19,743 nt of DNA from Planctomycetota bacterium. GTDB lineage: Bacteria > Planctomycetota > Planctomycetia > Pirellulales > Pirellulaceae. The DNA is taken from contig JAPLNJ010000911.1 in NCBI GenBank assembly GCA_026692885.1, positions 1-19,743 of the forward strand, read 5' to 3'. Positions 1-8,614 of this stretch are shown here, piece by piece; within the stretch, counting starts at the first letter, position 1; each line of letters starts with the position of its first letter. The position numbers and the translations under genes were made by a program. The notes beneath the pieces are model-generated. The model ran no database searches and was not told where the DNA came from. It was given only the letters and a program-made list of their open reading frames with translations.

Positions 1-52
1 ACCTCCTTACGTGCAAAGTTCTGTTCTGACCCGGTGGTTAGCCTTTGGCCAG

Positions 53-67
53 GCCGGATTGTCCGGC
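53..67 (-). terminator. weak hairpin downstream of phosphoesterase gene
   Basis: A 6-bp perfect inverted repeat (gccgga / tccggc) with a 3-nt loop lies about 30 nt past the stop codon of the minus-strand phosphoesterase gene. There is no T-tract on the minus strand after it, so it is at best a weak terminator. The rest of positions 1-95 shows nothing recognisable. Confidence 0.25.
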
Positions 68-95
68 TGATTTGCAGCAGCTTATCTTGGCGCAC

Positions 96-614
96 TCATA
101 ATCGAGTTCTCCAAGAAAGATGATCATCTGGTGTTCCGGGAAACCCTGTGCAAGGGTCTTCCAGCACAATGATCTCAGCATGGGGCTGTCCCGCCTGGAC
201 CACCAGCTTGGCGACCGTCACCGGTAGCCGGAATCGGCGTCTGCCGGCGCTGCCAGGGTTCAGAAACAGAATCCCGCGATCCTGCGTCACGGCGGGCCGA
301 TGTGAATGGCCGGAAATCACGACGCGGAAGTTTGCCGCCACCGGGTCCAGATCCAGTTCGTTCACGTCGTGCAGCACGTACAGCAAGATGCCCCCGACTT
401 CCACCACCTGCGTCTTAGGGAACCGACTGGCCCAGGCCTCCCCATCGACATTGCCGCGCACGGCGAACACGGGGGCGAGATCCTGTAGTGTCCCGATCAC
501 GTCGGGCGAACCAATATCGCCGGCGTGCACGAGCAGATCCGAACCCTGCAGCGCGACCAGGGCCTCCGGGCGTAACAGCCCGTGCGTATCTGAAATGACG
601 CCGATGGTTTTCAC
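96..614 (-). CDS. YfcE/MJ0936-type metallophosphoesterase
   Basis: This 172-aa protein has the full motif set of small calcineurin-like phosphoesterases of the YfcE/MJ0936 family, which use two metal ions to hydrolyse phosphodiesters. Visible in order are SDTHG (D9, H11), HAGD (D33), RGNVD (N55), a His at 82 in LHDVNE, GHSH (H103, H105) and NPGS near 119. The domain fills the protein, which matches the usual 150-180 aa, and there is no signal peptide, so it is cytoplasmic. The GTG at 614 is chosen because GGAGG lies 4-5 nt upstream and the protein then opens MKTIGVISDTHG, as in relatives. An in-frame GTG at 638 would add 8 residues but has no ribosome-binding site and sits inside a palindrome. 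The variable metal-site position reads HDVN, where many relatives have HGH. The natural substrate cannot be told from sequence. It is the last gene of the minus-strand series, 117 nt after the PQQ-like gene. Confidence 0.9.
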   Translation of the reverse strand: MKTIGVISDTHGLLRPEALVALQGSDLLVHAGDIGSPDVIGTLQDLAPVFAVRGNVDGEAWASRFPKTQVVEVGGILLYVLHDVNELDLDPVAANFRVVISGHSHRPAVTQDRGILFLNPGSAGRRRFRLPVTVAKLVVQAGQPHAEIIVLEDPCTGFPGTPDDHLSWRTRL

Positions 615-639
615 TGGCCCTCCGCTTTCGCTCTTCACT

Positions 640-659
640 GAACGGATTGAAATCCGTTC
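640..659. repeat. 20-bp palindrome before phosphoesterase gene
   Basis: Nine-base arms (gaacggatt / aatccgttc) are separated by 2 nt, giving a hairpin of 8 bp with a tgaa loop. It lies in the gap between the PQQ-like gene and the phosphoesterase gene and ends 26 bp before the chosen GTG start. It could act as a processing or attenuation hairpin, or be a copy of a dispersed palindromic repeat. Confidence 0.5.
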
Positions 660-731
660 TACGACAAACCTACCCGCGGGCAGTATACTTCCTGGAATTC
701 ACCGCAACCTGCAGAGCGGCCGTAGCCGGTC

Positions 732-2024
732 CTAAGGCAGGCGGTCTGGTTGCAAGTTCCGGATGCAGAAGAGAGCACTCTGGGAACGAATGAAGATCCG
801 GCCCTGGGAAATCGCGGGACTTGCCTCGCACGGCCCCTCTAGCGCGTTCCGGGCCAACTGCTTGAATTCTCGATCGGCCGCGATCACGGTCGTCGAACCA
901 TCCTTTGCCAGACAGTACAGCCGGCCTTCTGCCAGCACTGGGGAGGCTCCCTGCTTGCCGTCGAGGCGCTGTTGCCAGAGAACTTTGCCGGTCAGGGCAT
1001 CCAGGCAGGTGGCCACGCCGGATTCCTTGATGCAAAATAGTAGCCCGTCAGCAACTACGAAGGACGAGATCAAGGGGACGTTGTCACGGGACTCCCAGGC
1101 GATGTGCGTCGCGGTCACCTCGCCGTGCCCATCCGGGCGGATGGCGCGAATCGTCGGTGCTCCGTACCCTGAAGACGTAAAGACGAGGCCCTGCCCGAAC
1201 ACCATCGACGGCACAACGCCTTCTCCGGGACTTCGGACAGTCCAGATCCGCTGGCCGGAATTCGGTTCAAAGCCCTGCACGACGTCGCCGGCGCCGCTGA
1301 CTAGCTGCGGCTGGCCATTGACTTCCATGATGATCGGCGTCACATGGGCCTGCCGTGACAGTCCCCGTTTGGCTCGCCACTGCTCCTGCCCCGTGCGTTT
1401 GTCCAAGGCCACAATGAAGGCCCCCTCCCACGCAGTGAGGTAGCCGATATTGTTGACGTCTGCCGGGCCGTTGCCGTCCAGCGGCATGATCAGTAGGTCG
1501 CGGTAGAGGATCGGCGAGGCCGCCAGCCCATGCTTGCTGACGAACTGGCTGTCCCGCCAACTCCAGGCCACGTTGCCGTCGAAATCAATCGCCAAGATTC
1601 GGCCACCGTTGAAGGCGGCGTACACCAGCTTCCCGTCGGTCACTGGCGTGGGCGTCGCATGGGAGTTCTCCGCCAATTTGCGAGGCGGTTCCTGCCGGAA
1701 CACTGCCTTGTCCCACACGGTCTTCCCGTGCTCGGCGTCGATACAGACCACGTGGCAGGATGTGCCGTCCGGCGTGGCCGTAGTCACGAACACACAGTCC
1801 TCCCAGACAACGGGCGACGACCATCCGACCCCCGGAACTTCGACTCGCCATGCTAGGTTCTCGGTTAGGCTCCAAGTCAGCGGCAGATTTTTCTCGGGTG
1901 AGCTGCCCTGGCCGGTCGGGCCGCGGAAACCGGGCCAGTTCTCGGCGGAGCAGGGCCAGACGATCAGGACGGAAATGATACCGATCCACGGCAGCGTCGA
2001 TCGCGGGTAACACAGCGACTTCAT
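732..2024 (-). CDS. secreted PQQ-like beta-propeller repeat protein
   Basis: This 430-aa protein starts with an N-terminal signal peptide: basic residues, then a hydrophobic stretch around 10-27, with likely cleavage at CSA-EN. It then opens with NWPGFRGPTGQG, the typical entry of planctomycete PQQ-binding-like (outer membrane protein assembly BamB-like) beta-propellers. Blade signatures recur, including SSPVVW, TPTPVTDGKLVYAAF, GRILAIDFDGNVAWSW, ALDKRTGQEQW, CLDALTGKVLWQQ and ASPAISQGRIFIRS. Such propellers fold from about seven to eight W-motif blades; catalytic use of PQQ is not implied. The ATG at 2024 is supported by GAGGA 4-5 nt upstream and by the signal peptide. The open frame continues upstream, but only as a shadow of the DUF885 gene. 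It starts 65 nt after that gene's stop on the same strand, so co-transcription is likely. A paralogue lies at 12420-13742. Confidence 0.9.
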   Translation of the reverse strand: MKSLCYPRSTLPWIGIISVLIVWPCSAENWPGFRGPTGQGSSPEKNLPLTWSLTENLAWRVEVPGVGWSSPVVWEDCVFVTTATPDGTSCHVVCIDAEHGKTVWDKAVFRQEPPRKLAENSHATPTPVTDGKLVYAAFNGGRILAIDFDGNVAWSWRDSQFVSKHGLAASPILYRDLLIMPLDGNGPADVNNIGYLTAWEGAFIVALDKRTGQEQWRAKRGLSRQAHVTPIIMEVNGQPQLVSGAGDVVQGFEPNSGQRIWTVRSPGEGVVPSMVFGQGLVFTSSGYGAPTIRAIRPDGHGEVTATHIAWESRDNVPLISSFVVADGLLFCIKESGVATCLDALTGKVLWQQRLDGKQGASPVLAEGRLYCLAKDGSTTVIAADREFKQLARNALEGPCEASPAISQGRIFIRSQSALFCIRNLQPDRLP

Positions 2025-2089
2025 CGCGTCCTCGTCGAGTAGGTACTGGTTCGTTACAGCTACGGCAAGATCATCGTGAATCACCCGAA

Positions 2090-4024
2090 TTAGAGAACCG
2101 GCCCGTCGTCGCCCAGCATGACGCGGCGAATCAACTTGATCGGCGGAGCACCCTGCTTCAGGAATTCGTCGTGGAACTCGCGCAGACTGAATTTGTCCCC
2201 GCGCAGCTTCCGGTAGTCCTCGCGGAGTTTGAGGATGGCCAGCTTGCCCAGCGTGTACAGCAGGTAGCCCGGGCCGCGGGTGCCGCGTTGGACTTCCAGC
2301 GTGGCCGCCGTCCGCGTTTGGTAGCCCTCTCGGACGAAGAACTCGATGGCCTCTGCGTAGGTCGTCCGGCCGGTGTGCAGTTCGATGGCCACGATGGTCC
2401 GCGCGTTCCGCAGCAGGGCATCGTGCAGCTGCGCCAGACGCAACTGAGGGTCGCTGTGGCCGTAGCCCTCGTCCAGCAGCATTTGCTCGGCGTAGTGGGC
2501 CCAGCCCTCCACATTCGAGTCGCACGTGAACAGTTGGCGGACTTTCGACGGGGCTCGCTGTATCCACTGGAACTGCGTGTAGTGGCCAGGATAAGCCTCG
2601 TGAATCGAGAGGTTGACGAGTGCCGGCCGGCTGAACGACTGAAGATGCTCTTCGACTCGCGGCGCCGGCCAGCTCGGATCTGCCAGCGTCACAAAATAGT
2701 AGGTTTCTTTGGCCGTTGTCTCCAAAGGGCCGGGCGCATTGACGGAGGCCCACGAGCCAGTGCGTTTGTACGGCGGCGTCTCTCGGACCAGCGGCAACGC
2801 CAGCGAGGGGAGGGTGAGGATCTCCCGTGTCGTGATAAAGTGGCGCAGGTCTTCCAGACCGTTGCGGACTTCTTCCAGCAGTTTGTCCGGCGTCGGATGG
2901 TTCCGCGTCATCTCCGCCAGCACTTCGGTGGGAGTGCGCTGCGCATCGATTTTGGCGGCCGTCTGCTGGAATCGCTGCTGATTGGCCCGCAGATCCGCCG
3001 TGCCGATCTGCAGGAGACGGTCCAACGGAATGTCGAGCATGTCTGCATACAGGAGTTGCAGCCGGAGGTGCTCCGCGCCGAGGCGATAGTCGCCTTGCGA
3101 ACGGCCCAGCAATTCGTCTTGCAAGAACCGCTGAAATTCGCTTAACGCCGCGAGCACGGCCTGATTGGCGACCTGGAACTCGGCCTGCAACTTGGCGTCC
3201 GATACCTCCCGGAACGCCTCCGGCACGTCATGCCGAAAGTAGCCGATGATTCCGGGCAGTTTCTCCAAGGCCAGTTCGGTGAAAATGCGCGGTGGGTTCT
3301 TCAGGTTCCGCCGGGCCGTCAGCAAGACTTCCGGAAGCTTCTGCTCCCGAGCGACCACCAGCCCGAGACGCTCGGCGGCGGGTGCGAAATTGCGGCTCAG
3401 TAGTAGAAAGACGCCATAGTTGATTTCCCGCAGGTAGACGTCCGGATCCTTTTCCCAGGCACGAATCCGTTCCAGTTCCAACAGTTGGGCGAGGATACGG
3501 TTGTTGACCAATTCGCGGTCGGCCGCCGCTCCGGGGCTCAAGGCCCGCGGGTCAAGTCCTGCAAAACGGACCGCGAATTTCTGAAGCACGGCCGTTTCGG
3601 CGGCGATCGCCGCGGGCGAATAATCCTCCAGCAGACCGTCATACCGATGCACCCCGGCCTCGGTCGCTGCGGTAGGGTGGTGTCGGAAGAAGGCATCCAA
3701 GTACTCGTCCACCAGCTGGTCGAAGCCCAGGGGCGGACGATCGCTCGTCAGGTCGGGTAACGCTGCTTTGGCCGTCAGCGTCACTCCCACCAAGTCCAGG
3801 GCCGCACGTCGACGGACCTGCCATTCCGGATCCCGCACTGCCTGTTCCGCGGCGAGAATCGCTTTGTCGGCATTCGGCCCGATCTGTTCGACGGCCACCG
3901 CCGACGCTTCACGGACGGCCGGGTGAGCATCTTCGACTGCCTTGGCCGGCGCGGATACGAACGCCTTGTCCCACTCGCAGGCACACAACAACGTCAGAAC
4001 GACCAATACCTCGTAACGCTTCAT
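2090..4024 (-). CDS. DUF885-family metallopeptidase-like lipoprotein with HEAT-like N-terminus
   Basis: This 644-aa protein carries the DUF885 hallmark HEAYPGH (475-481) followed by EGWAHYAEQ (E506). This is a gluzincin-type zinc-site arrangement in which the two His of the first motif and the downstream Glu would bind metal. DUF885 members are regarded as zinc-dependent peptidases, often carboxypeptidase-like; the substrate is unknown here. The DUF885 domain spans roughly 100-635. The N-terminus (1-16) is a short lipoprotein-like signal with Cys14 and Cys16 (L-C-A-C fits a lipobox at C16). Residues 25-85 look like one or two HEAT-type helical repeats (HPAVREASAVAVEQIG, then DPEWQVRRRAALDLVG), which is not part of the standard family. 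The ATG at 4024 has a strong GGAGGT 6-7 nt upstream. It lies 248 nt after the kinase gene and 65 nt before the PQQ-like gene on the same strand. Confidence 0.88.
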   Translation of the reverse strand: MKRYEVLVVLTLLCACEWDKAFVSAPAKAVEDAHPAVREASAVAVEQIGPNADKAILAAEQAVRDPEWQVRRRAALDLVGVTLTAKAALPDLTSDRPPLGFDQLVDEYLDAFFRHHPTAATEAGVHRYDGLLEDYSPAAIAAETAVLQKFAVRFAGLDPRALSPGAAADRELVNNRILAQLLELERIRAWEKDPDVYLREINYGVFLLLSRNFAPAAERLGLVVAREQKLPEVLLTARRNLKNPPRIFTELALEKLPGIIGYFRHDVPEAFREVSDAKLQAEFQVANQAVLAALSEFQRFLQDELLGRSQGDYRLGAEHLRLQLLYADMLDIPLDRLLQIGTADLRANQQRFQQTAAKIDAQRTPTEVLAEMTRNHPTPDKLLEEVRNGLEDLRHFITTREILTLPSLALPLVRETPPYKRTGSWASVNAPGPLETTAKETYYFVTLADPSWPAPRVEEHLQSFSRPALVNLSIHEAYPGHYTQFQWIQRAPSKVRQLFTCDSNVEGWAHYAEQMLLDEGYGHSDPQLRLAQLHDALLRNARTIVAIELHTGRTTYAEAIEFFVREGYQTRTAATLEVQRGTRGPGYLLYTLGKLAILKLREDYRKLRGDKFSLREFHDEFLKQGAPPIKLIRRVMLGDDGPVL

Positions 4025-4167
4025 GGCCTACCTCCACATGATTCAAAGGGGACTGGTTTGTTCAGCAAGCCGCGGGCCTGCCGCGCGCCGCAGATAGTCG
4101 CCACGCGGCTACCCTGGGCGATGCGACCTAAGTGCCCGCGCAGAAATAAATTGGTCAAATCCTGGTA

Positions 4168-4219
4168 GGACGGATTGGCGATCCGGCCGGGAAATACCGG
4201 CCGGATCGCCAATTCGTCC
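4168..4219. repeat. long palindrome in kinase/DUF885 gap
   Basis: Two 23-nt arms (4168-4190 and 4197-4219) are complementary except for one position, which is a G-T pair in the plus-strand reading. The inner 17 bp are perfect and the loop is gaaata. There is no T-tract on either side, so this is more like a REP/MITE-type repeat than a classical intrinsic terminator, although it could stop or stabilise the kinase transcript. The remaining ~200 bp of the 4025-4272 gap shows no gene; TAGGA at 4166 and TCCTTCCTA near 4238 may be degenerate outer arms of the same element. Confidence 0.75.
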
Positions 4220-4272
4220 CACGGCCAATCGTTCAAGTCCTTCCTACGCGGCCACTAATCGCTTCACGTTAC

Positions 4273-7200
4273 TCACGGCAGCGGCGGGCCTCCCCGTTGC
4301 TGCAGTTCCTGACGACGCCGCTGCCAAGTTGCGGCGTCGAGCCACTCCGCCACTTGGTTCTGGTCAAACTGCATCCCGGTGATCACTTGGACCCAAAGTC
4401 GGATACGCTCCGCGTCGCCTACTACTATACCCGGCAGACGCCACCGGCGCACGGTCTGGTCGTCTCCGCCCGACCACACGGTCTGGCCATCGGGGTCGCA
4501 GGCCACACTCCAAACCGTGCCCTGATGCTGCCACGCCGGACCGATGCAGGTTCCGGTCGCCGCATCCCATAAGCGGACGGATCCATCGCGGCATCCCGTC
4601 ACCAGGGTCCGGCCATCGATACTGAAGGCCACCGCCCACACCGCACTGGCATGTCGCAGAGGCTTGCCGATGGGGGCGGCATCCGAAACCGTCCATAGCT
4701 GGGCGGTCTTGTCGGTACTGCCCGACAGAAGAAACTGACCATCCGGGCTGAAGGCCAAGGCGACCGCCCGGCTCTGATGCACCGAGCGGAGTCGGATGCC
4801 GCTCGGAAGCTGGCTCCAATCTCGCACGTTCTTCCACAACCGGAGCTTGTCTTCCCCGCTGGCGATCGCAAAGGTTTGTCCGTCCCGATTTCGGCCAAAA
4901 GCCACCGCCCACACCACCCCGTCTTGAGTCAACTTCTGTGGCGGGGTGACCGTCTGGTTCGTCGGCATGTCCCAGAGGCAAGCGACTCCCTTGTCGGCCG
5001 CATTGCCGCTGCCGGTGAGAATCTTCCGGCTGTCCGGGCTGACAGCCACGGTTCGCACCCGGAAGTCGTGGGGCAGAATCGTGGAGGCAGCTTGCGGGTT
5101 AGTGGGGTCCCAGACGCGAACGGTCCCGTCTGGGCTGGCCGTCAGCAGATGCTTGCCGTTCGGAGCGTAGGCCAGGGCCCAGATTTCGTCCGTGTGCCCT
5201 GAAAAGTGCGCCACTTCCTCGCCGTTGGCCAATTCGTAGACGCGCACCGTGCCGTCCGTCGTTCCGATGGCCAGCGTGCAGCCTTGGGGGCTGACGGCCA
5301 AGGCCATGACTTCGCTCGCCTGCGGGTAGTGACCATGTTCCGGCAGATCGACGAAAGCCTGCCACAGCCGGACCGCCGGTTCGCGGCTGACGGTCGCGAT
5401 GGTTTGGCCTGGCGGGCTGAAGGCGACGGATACCACCGGCGCGGGATGCTCCAGAGGCGAACCGCTCGGTTCTCCCGTCAGGGTGTTCCAGCGCCGTGCG
5501 GTCCGATCGTGACTGCCGGTCAATACGCTCTGACCATCCGGGCTGAACGCCACCGCCCCGACGCGATCTTCGTGCTGCAGGTAGCCACCCGGTCGTGGCT
5601 GTCCTGTGGCGACGTCCCACAGCTGGGCTGTGAAGTCGGCGTTCCCGGTCACGACCGTCTTCCCGTCCGGGCTGAAGGCCACGGCCTCGATCTGCCACCG
5701 GCACTGGAGCGTGGCGAGATGCTCGCGCGTGCCGGAATTCCAGAGCTGGACGACGCCGGTGCCCTCCTGCTCGTTGCGGACCGCTGCAAGCAGGACCGCG
5801 CCGTCCGGCGGACTGAACTGCACCGACCACACCTCGCCGACTTGGGCACTCTGCGGCCCGAGTAGCGTGCCGATAGGTTCCAGCGTGGACGCATCCCACA
5901 ACTGAACATGGCCTTTCGAACCGCCCGTCATAATGGTCTTGCTGTCCGGGTGGAAGGCCACCGCTTGCACGGGGCCTTCAGCCACCCCCTCGCGCAGCAG
6001 TTTCCCGTGGGTCGTTTCCCAACTTCGGATCCGACCGTCCTGGCTGACCGTTACCGCGGTTGCTCCATCAGGGCTGAAGGTGGCTGCCTGCACAGCGGCA
6101 CCAGCCTTCCACGGATTCCCGACGGGAGCACCCGTGCTCGCATCCCAGAAGCAGCGCCGGCCATCCTTGGTGCAGGTCAGGACCAATTGGCTGCTGGGGC
6201 TGAAGATTGCGGCGAGCACCGGGCCTGAATGTTCCAACGGCGGTCCAATCGCGTCACCCGTGGCCACTTGCCACAAACGAACGCGCTGGTCGGGACCTAC
6301 CGTGAGCACGGTCTCACCATGCGGGCTGAAGACCGCGGTCTGGGCGTCCGGCAACAGGGCATACGGCGAGCGGAGCTGGTTCCGCCAGGCCGCCAGATTG
6401 GCCCCAATGGCTCGTCGATAATCCGTGTCCTTCGGCGGCAGCAACTGCAGCGTGTAGGCCATCCACAACATGCCCGGGCCGATATCCGCCTGCTCGCACA
6501 GCGTGCGTCCTTGATTCAGGGCGAGACGAACCGCCAGGCGTTTGGCTTCCCGCTCGGCCTGCTCGGCGTTCTGTTGCTCCGTCACGGCAATCCGCTTGGC
6601 TTTCTGTTCATTCAGCCAGAAGGAAGTCACCAATCCGAAGGCGAGCAGAGTGACGACGAGGACAGTGCCGAGCGATCCCGCCACCGCCGGCCGGCGCCGC
6701 GCCCACTTGACCGTCCGCTCCCAGACACCACTCCGCCGCGCCAAAATGGGCTTGCTGGCCAGCCAGCGGTCCAGGTCGTCCGCCAACGACGTGGCCGAGG
6801 CGTAGCGTCGCGCGGGGCTCTTCTCCAGGCACTTCAGCGAGATTGTTTCCAGGTCCCGCGGTACCGCAGGGTTGAGCTGCCGTAGCGGCATCGGATCCTG
6901 CTCCAACACTTGCCGGAGCGTGTCGGTGGGGGTGGCGGCCTGGAATGGCGGATGCCCGGTCAGCAGCGCGTAGAGGACTGCCCCCAGGGCGTACACGTCT
7001 GCCAACGGACCGATCTGATCCGCGTGTCCCGCCGCTTGCTCCGGCGGCATGTAGCTGGGGGTGCCGATCACCTGGCCCGAGAGCGTCAGGTTGCTGTCGG
7101 ACGCCACCCGCTTGGCCAGGCCGAAATCGGTCACCCGCGGCCGGCCGGTTCGGTCGAGCAGGATGTTGGCGGGCTTGAGGTCGCGGTGGATCACGCCTTG

Positions 7201-7974
7201 TTCGTGGGCGTACTGCACGGCCTGAGCTACTTCCCGAACCAATTCGGCGGCCAAGCGAGGTGGCAGAGGACCAAACGCCACGCGGGCGGCCAGACTGTCC
7301 CCCTCGACGTAACCCATCGAGAAGTAGTGCTGCCCCGCGTGCTGTCCCACTTCGTAGATCGGCACAATGCCGGGGTGATCCAGATTGGCCGCCGCCTCGG
7401 CCTCCACGTGAAACCGCTGGATCTCGGCCTCGGAGGCCAATTCCCCGGCACGGATCATCTTCAGGGCCACGATTCGCTGCAGACTCCGTTGCCGGGCTCG
7501 GTAGACCACGCCCATGCCGCCCCGCGCGATCTCCGCCAGCAGTTCGTAGTCGCCGAACTCGCGAACCGTACCAAGTGGTTCGCTTTCTCGTTCGTTTGAT
7601 CCGGAGCCGGATACCCGCTTGCGGGTGGCGACGGCGGGCTCGGCATGGCCGGCCTGCATGATCTCGCCGAGCCCCGGCAGCGTCATCGTCTTCGCCAGCC
7701 AAGCCGGGTCTAGGGACGGGAACCGGCGGCTGTACGCCTGCTGCAGCGGATCTTCGCCGCTTCGTCGCCGGTAGTAGACATCCAGCGAGATCAGCTCGGG
7801 CGTCAGGACCTGACGCTCCGACTCCGGCGAGTCGCTCAGAAAATCCTCGATGCACGGGGGTTCGGCCGCCGAGTCGATCGCTTTCCAGGCGAGTTCGAAG
7901 CGATCGCAGGCTTGGTCAAGATGTCTCTGCCGCAACAGGTTCGGGTCGGACGGCGAGTCAGGAGACACACTCAT
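4273..7974 (-). CDS. membrane Ser/Thr protein kinase with C-terminal WD40 propellers
   Basis: This is a 1233-aa Hanks-type kinase. An N-terminal region of ~140 aa typical of planctomycete kinases comes first. The kinase domain (about 143-410) has the glycine loop IARGGMGVVY (149-158), VALK with Lys172, HRDLKPAN with Asp265, DFG (283-285) and a PPE triad (310-312), so it should be catalytically active. One membrane helix lies at about 430-454, followed by a charged helical linker (455-485). About 15 WD40 repeats follow (545-1180), recognisable by FSPDG and LWD-type motifs, enough for two seven-bladed propellers plus one blade. The last ~50 residues (RIRLWVQVITG, then a Trp- and Arg-rich helix) are a tail common in this class. 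With a single helix the propellers should sit outside the inner membrane and the kinase inside. The ATG at 7974 overlaps the sigma stop as ATGA, so the genes are translationally coupled; the in-frame extension to 8091 is rejected. Confidence 0.95.
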   Translation of the reverse strand: MSVSPDSPSDPNLLRQRHLDQACDRFELAWKAIDSAAEPPCIEDFLSDSPESERQVLTPELISLDVYYRRRSGEDPLQQAYSRRFPSLDPAWLAKTMTLPGLGEIMQAGHAEPAVATRKRVSGSGSNERESEPLGTVREFGDYELLAEIARGGMGVVYRARQRSLQRIVALKMIRAGELASEAEIQRFHVEAEAAANLDHPGIVPIYEVGQHAGQHYFSMGYVEGDSLAARVAFGPLPPRLAAELVREVAQAVQYAHEQGVIHRDLKPANILLDRTGRPRVTDFGLAKRVASDSNLTLSGQVIGTPSYMPPEQAAGHADQIGPLADVYALGAVLYALLTGHPPFQAATPTDTLRQVLEQDPMPLRQLNPAVPRDLETISLKCLEKSPARRYASATSLADDLDRWLASKPILARRSGVWERTVKWARRRPAVAGSLGTVLVVTLLAFGLVTSFWLNEQKAKRIAVTEQQNAEQAEREAKRLAVRLALNQGRTLCEQADIGPGMLWMAYTLQLLPPKDTDYRRAIGANLAAWRNQLRSPYALLPDAQTAVFSPHGETVLTVGPDQRVRLWQVATGDAIGPPLEHSGPVLAAIFSPSSQLVLTCTKDGRRCFWDASTGAPVGNPWKAGAAVQAATFSPDGATAVTVSQDGRIRSWETTHGKLLREGVAEGPVQAVAFHPDSKTIMTGGSKGHVQLWDASTLEPIGTLLGPQSAQVGEVWSVQFSPPDGAVLLAAVRNEQEGTGVVQLWNSGTREHLATLQCRWQIEAVAFSPDGKTVVTGNADFTAQLWDVATGQPRPGGYLQHEDRVGAVAFSPDGQSVLTGSHDRTARRWNTLTGEPSGSPLEHPAPVVSVAFSPPGQTIATVSREPAVRLWQAFVDLPEHGHYPQASEVMALAVSPQGCTLAIGTTDGTVRVYELANGEEVAHFSGHTDEIWALAYAPNGKHLLTASPDGTVRVWDPTNPQAASTILPHDFRVRTVAVSPDSRKILTGSGNAADKGVACLWDMPTNQTVTPPQKLTQDGVVWAVAFGRNRDGQTFAIASGEDKLRLWKNVRDWSQLPSGIRLRSVHQSRAVALAFSPDGQFLLSGSTDKTAQLWTVSDAAPIGKPLRHASAVWAVAFSIDGRTLVTGCRDGSVRLWDAATGTCIGPAWQHQGTVWSVACDPDGQTVWSGGDDQTVRRWRLPGIVVGDAERIRLWVQVITGMQFDQNQVAEWLDAATWQRRRQELQQRGGPPLP

Positions 7975-8564
7975 GACGGACGCTCCTGTTCCCAGAGGTT
8001 GCGGATCAGTTTGAGTTTGCGTTCGATGGTCCGCGGAGCACAGTCGAATTTGGCGGCGATTTCCACGTTCGTGTAGCCCTCCATTTTCCACACCGCTACC
8101 GTGCGCAGTCCAGCATCGCCCAGTCGGTCCAGTAGCCGCTGAAACTCTTCTGCCACTTGCGCGGCGAATTCCGGGGTGGGTTCTGGGCCGATGACTTGGC
8201 TGAGAGCTACCTGCTCGGCGTCGGGAGTCCGCGGCGCGAGGGGCGGGCCACCGCGTTTCAGCCGTTGCGCATCACGCACCAGGCGGATGGCCTTGTGTGC
8301 CGTGATCACCACCAGCAACCGCCAAAGATCGTCCCGGTCGGTCAACTGGGGATATCTACCTGCCTCGACGCCGCGGCAGAAGCTGTGGAAGGCGCTCAAC
8401 GCCACATCTTCTTCGTCCGCCACCCGCAACGTCCGTCCGGGCAACTTTTTGCGTGCCAGCCGCACCAAACGCTGGAAGTAACGCTCCCAGAGCGGCTGCG
8501 CCGCGAGCGGGTTACCGCGTTGAAACTCTTGGATCCAGTGTGTGACCGATGCGTCGGAGGACAT
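7971..8564 (-). CDS. ECF-type RNA polymerase sigma factor
   Basis: This 197-aa sigma-70 family protein has region 2 at about 24-100 (LWERYFQRLVRLARKK, DEEDVALSAFHSF) and region 4 at about 137-190, with a helix-turn-helix YTNVEIAAKFDCAPRTIERK. It lacks sigma regions 1 and 3, as in ECF factors, and its layout (WRLLVVITAHKA, EGYTNVEIA) matches the Sigma70_ECF group abundant in planctomycetes. Kinase-linked ECF groups have been described in that phylum. The start at 8564 is preferred: a GGGGGCGAG-type site precedes it, and the TATAAT box at 8609-8614 would leave only about 12 nt of leader for the other in-frame ATG at 8588. Its stop overlaps the kinase start by 4 nt, suggesting fixed stoichiometry and that the kinase may control this sigma factor, possibly by phosphorylation. 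No anti-sigma factor gene is visible. Confidence 0.93.
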   Translation of the reverse strand: MSSDASVTHWIQEFQRGNPLAAQPLWERYFQRLVRLARKKLPGRTLRVADEEDVALSAFHSFCRGVEAGRYPQLTDRDDLWRLLVVITAHKAIRLVRDAQRLKRGGPPLAPRTPDAEQVALSQVIGPEPTPEFAAQVAEEFQRLLDRLGDAGLRTVAVWKMEGYTNVEIAAKFDCAPRTIERKLKLIRNLWEQERPS

Positions 8565-8608
8565 CACTCGCCCCCTGCGGTAACCCATCCTGTTTCATGA
8601 AGAACGTC

Positions 8609-8614
8609 ATTATA
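8609..8614 (-). promoter_or_regulatory. -10 box for sigma/kinase genes
   Basis: Read on the minus strand this is a perfect TATAAT, about 45 nt upstream of the chosen sigma-factor start. No good -35 hexamer is present at 16-18 nt (the sequence there is G-rich), so activity may depend on an activator. It would give a leader of about 36 nt for the ATG at 8564. Confidence 0.45.

Noticed and set aside
2025..2753. Upstream extension of the PQQ-like gene
   Set aside because: The extension lies wholly inside the DUF885 gene on the same strand. The signal peptide and ribosome-binding site place the start at 2024.
2171..3145. 324-codon frame antisense to the DUF885 gene
   Set aside because: Arg-, Val- and Gln-rich shadow composition with no motif; the sense strand is strongly supported.
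7975..8091. Upstream extension of the kinase by 39 residues
   Set aside because: It overlaps the sigma-factor region-4 coding sequence; the ATGA junction at 7971-7974 is the expected start.
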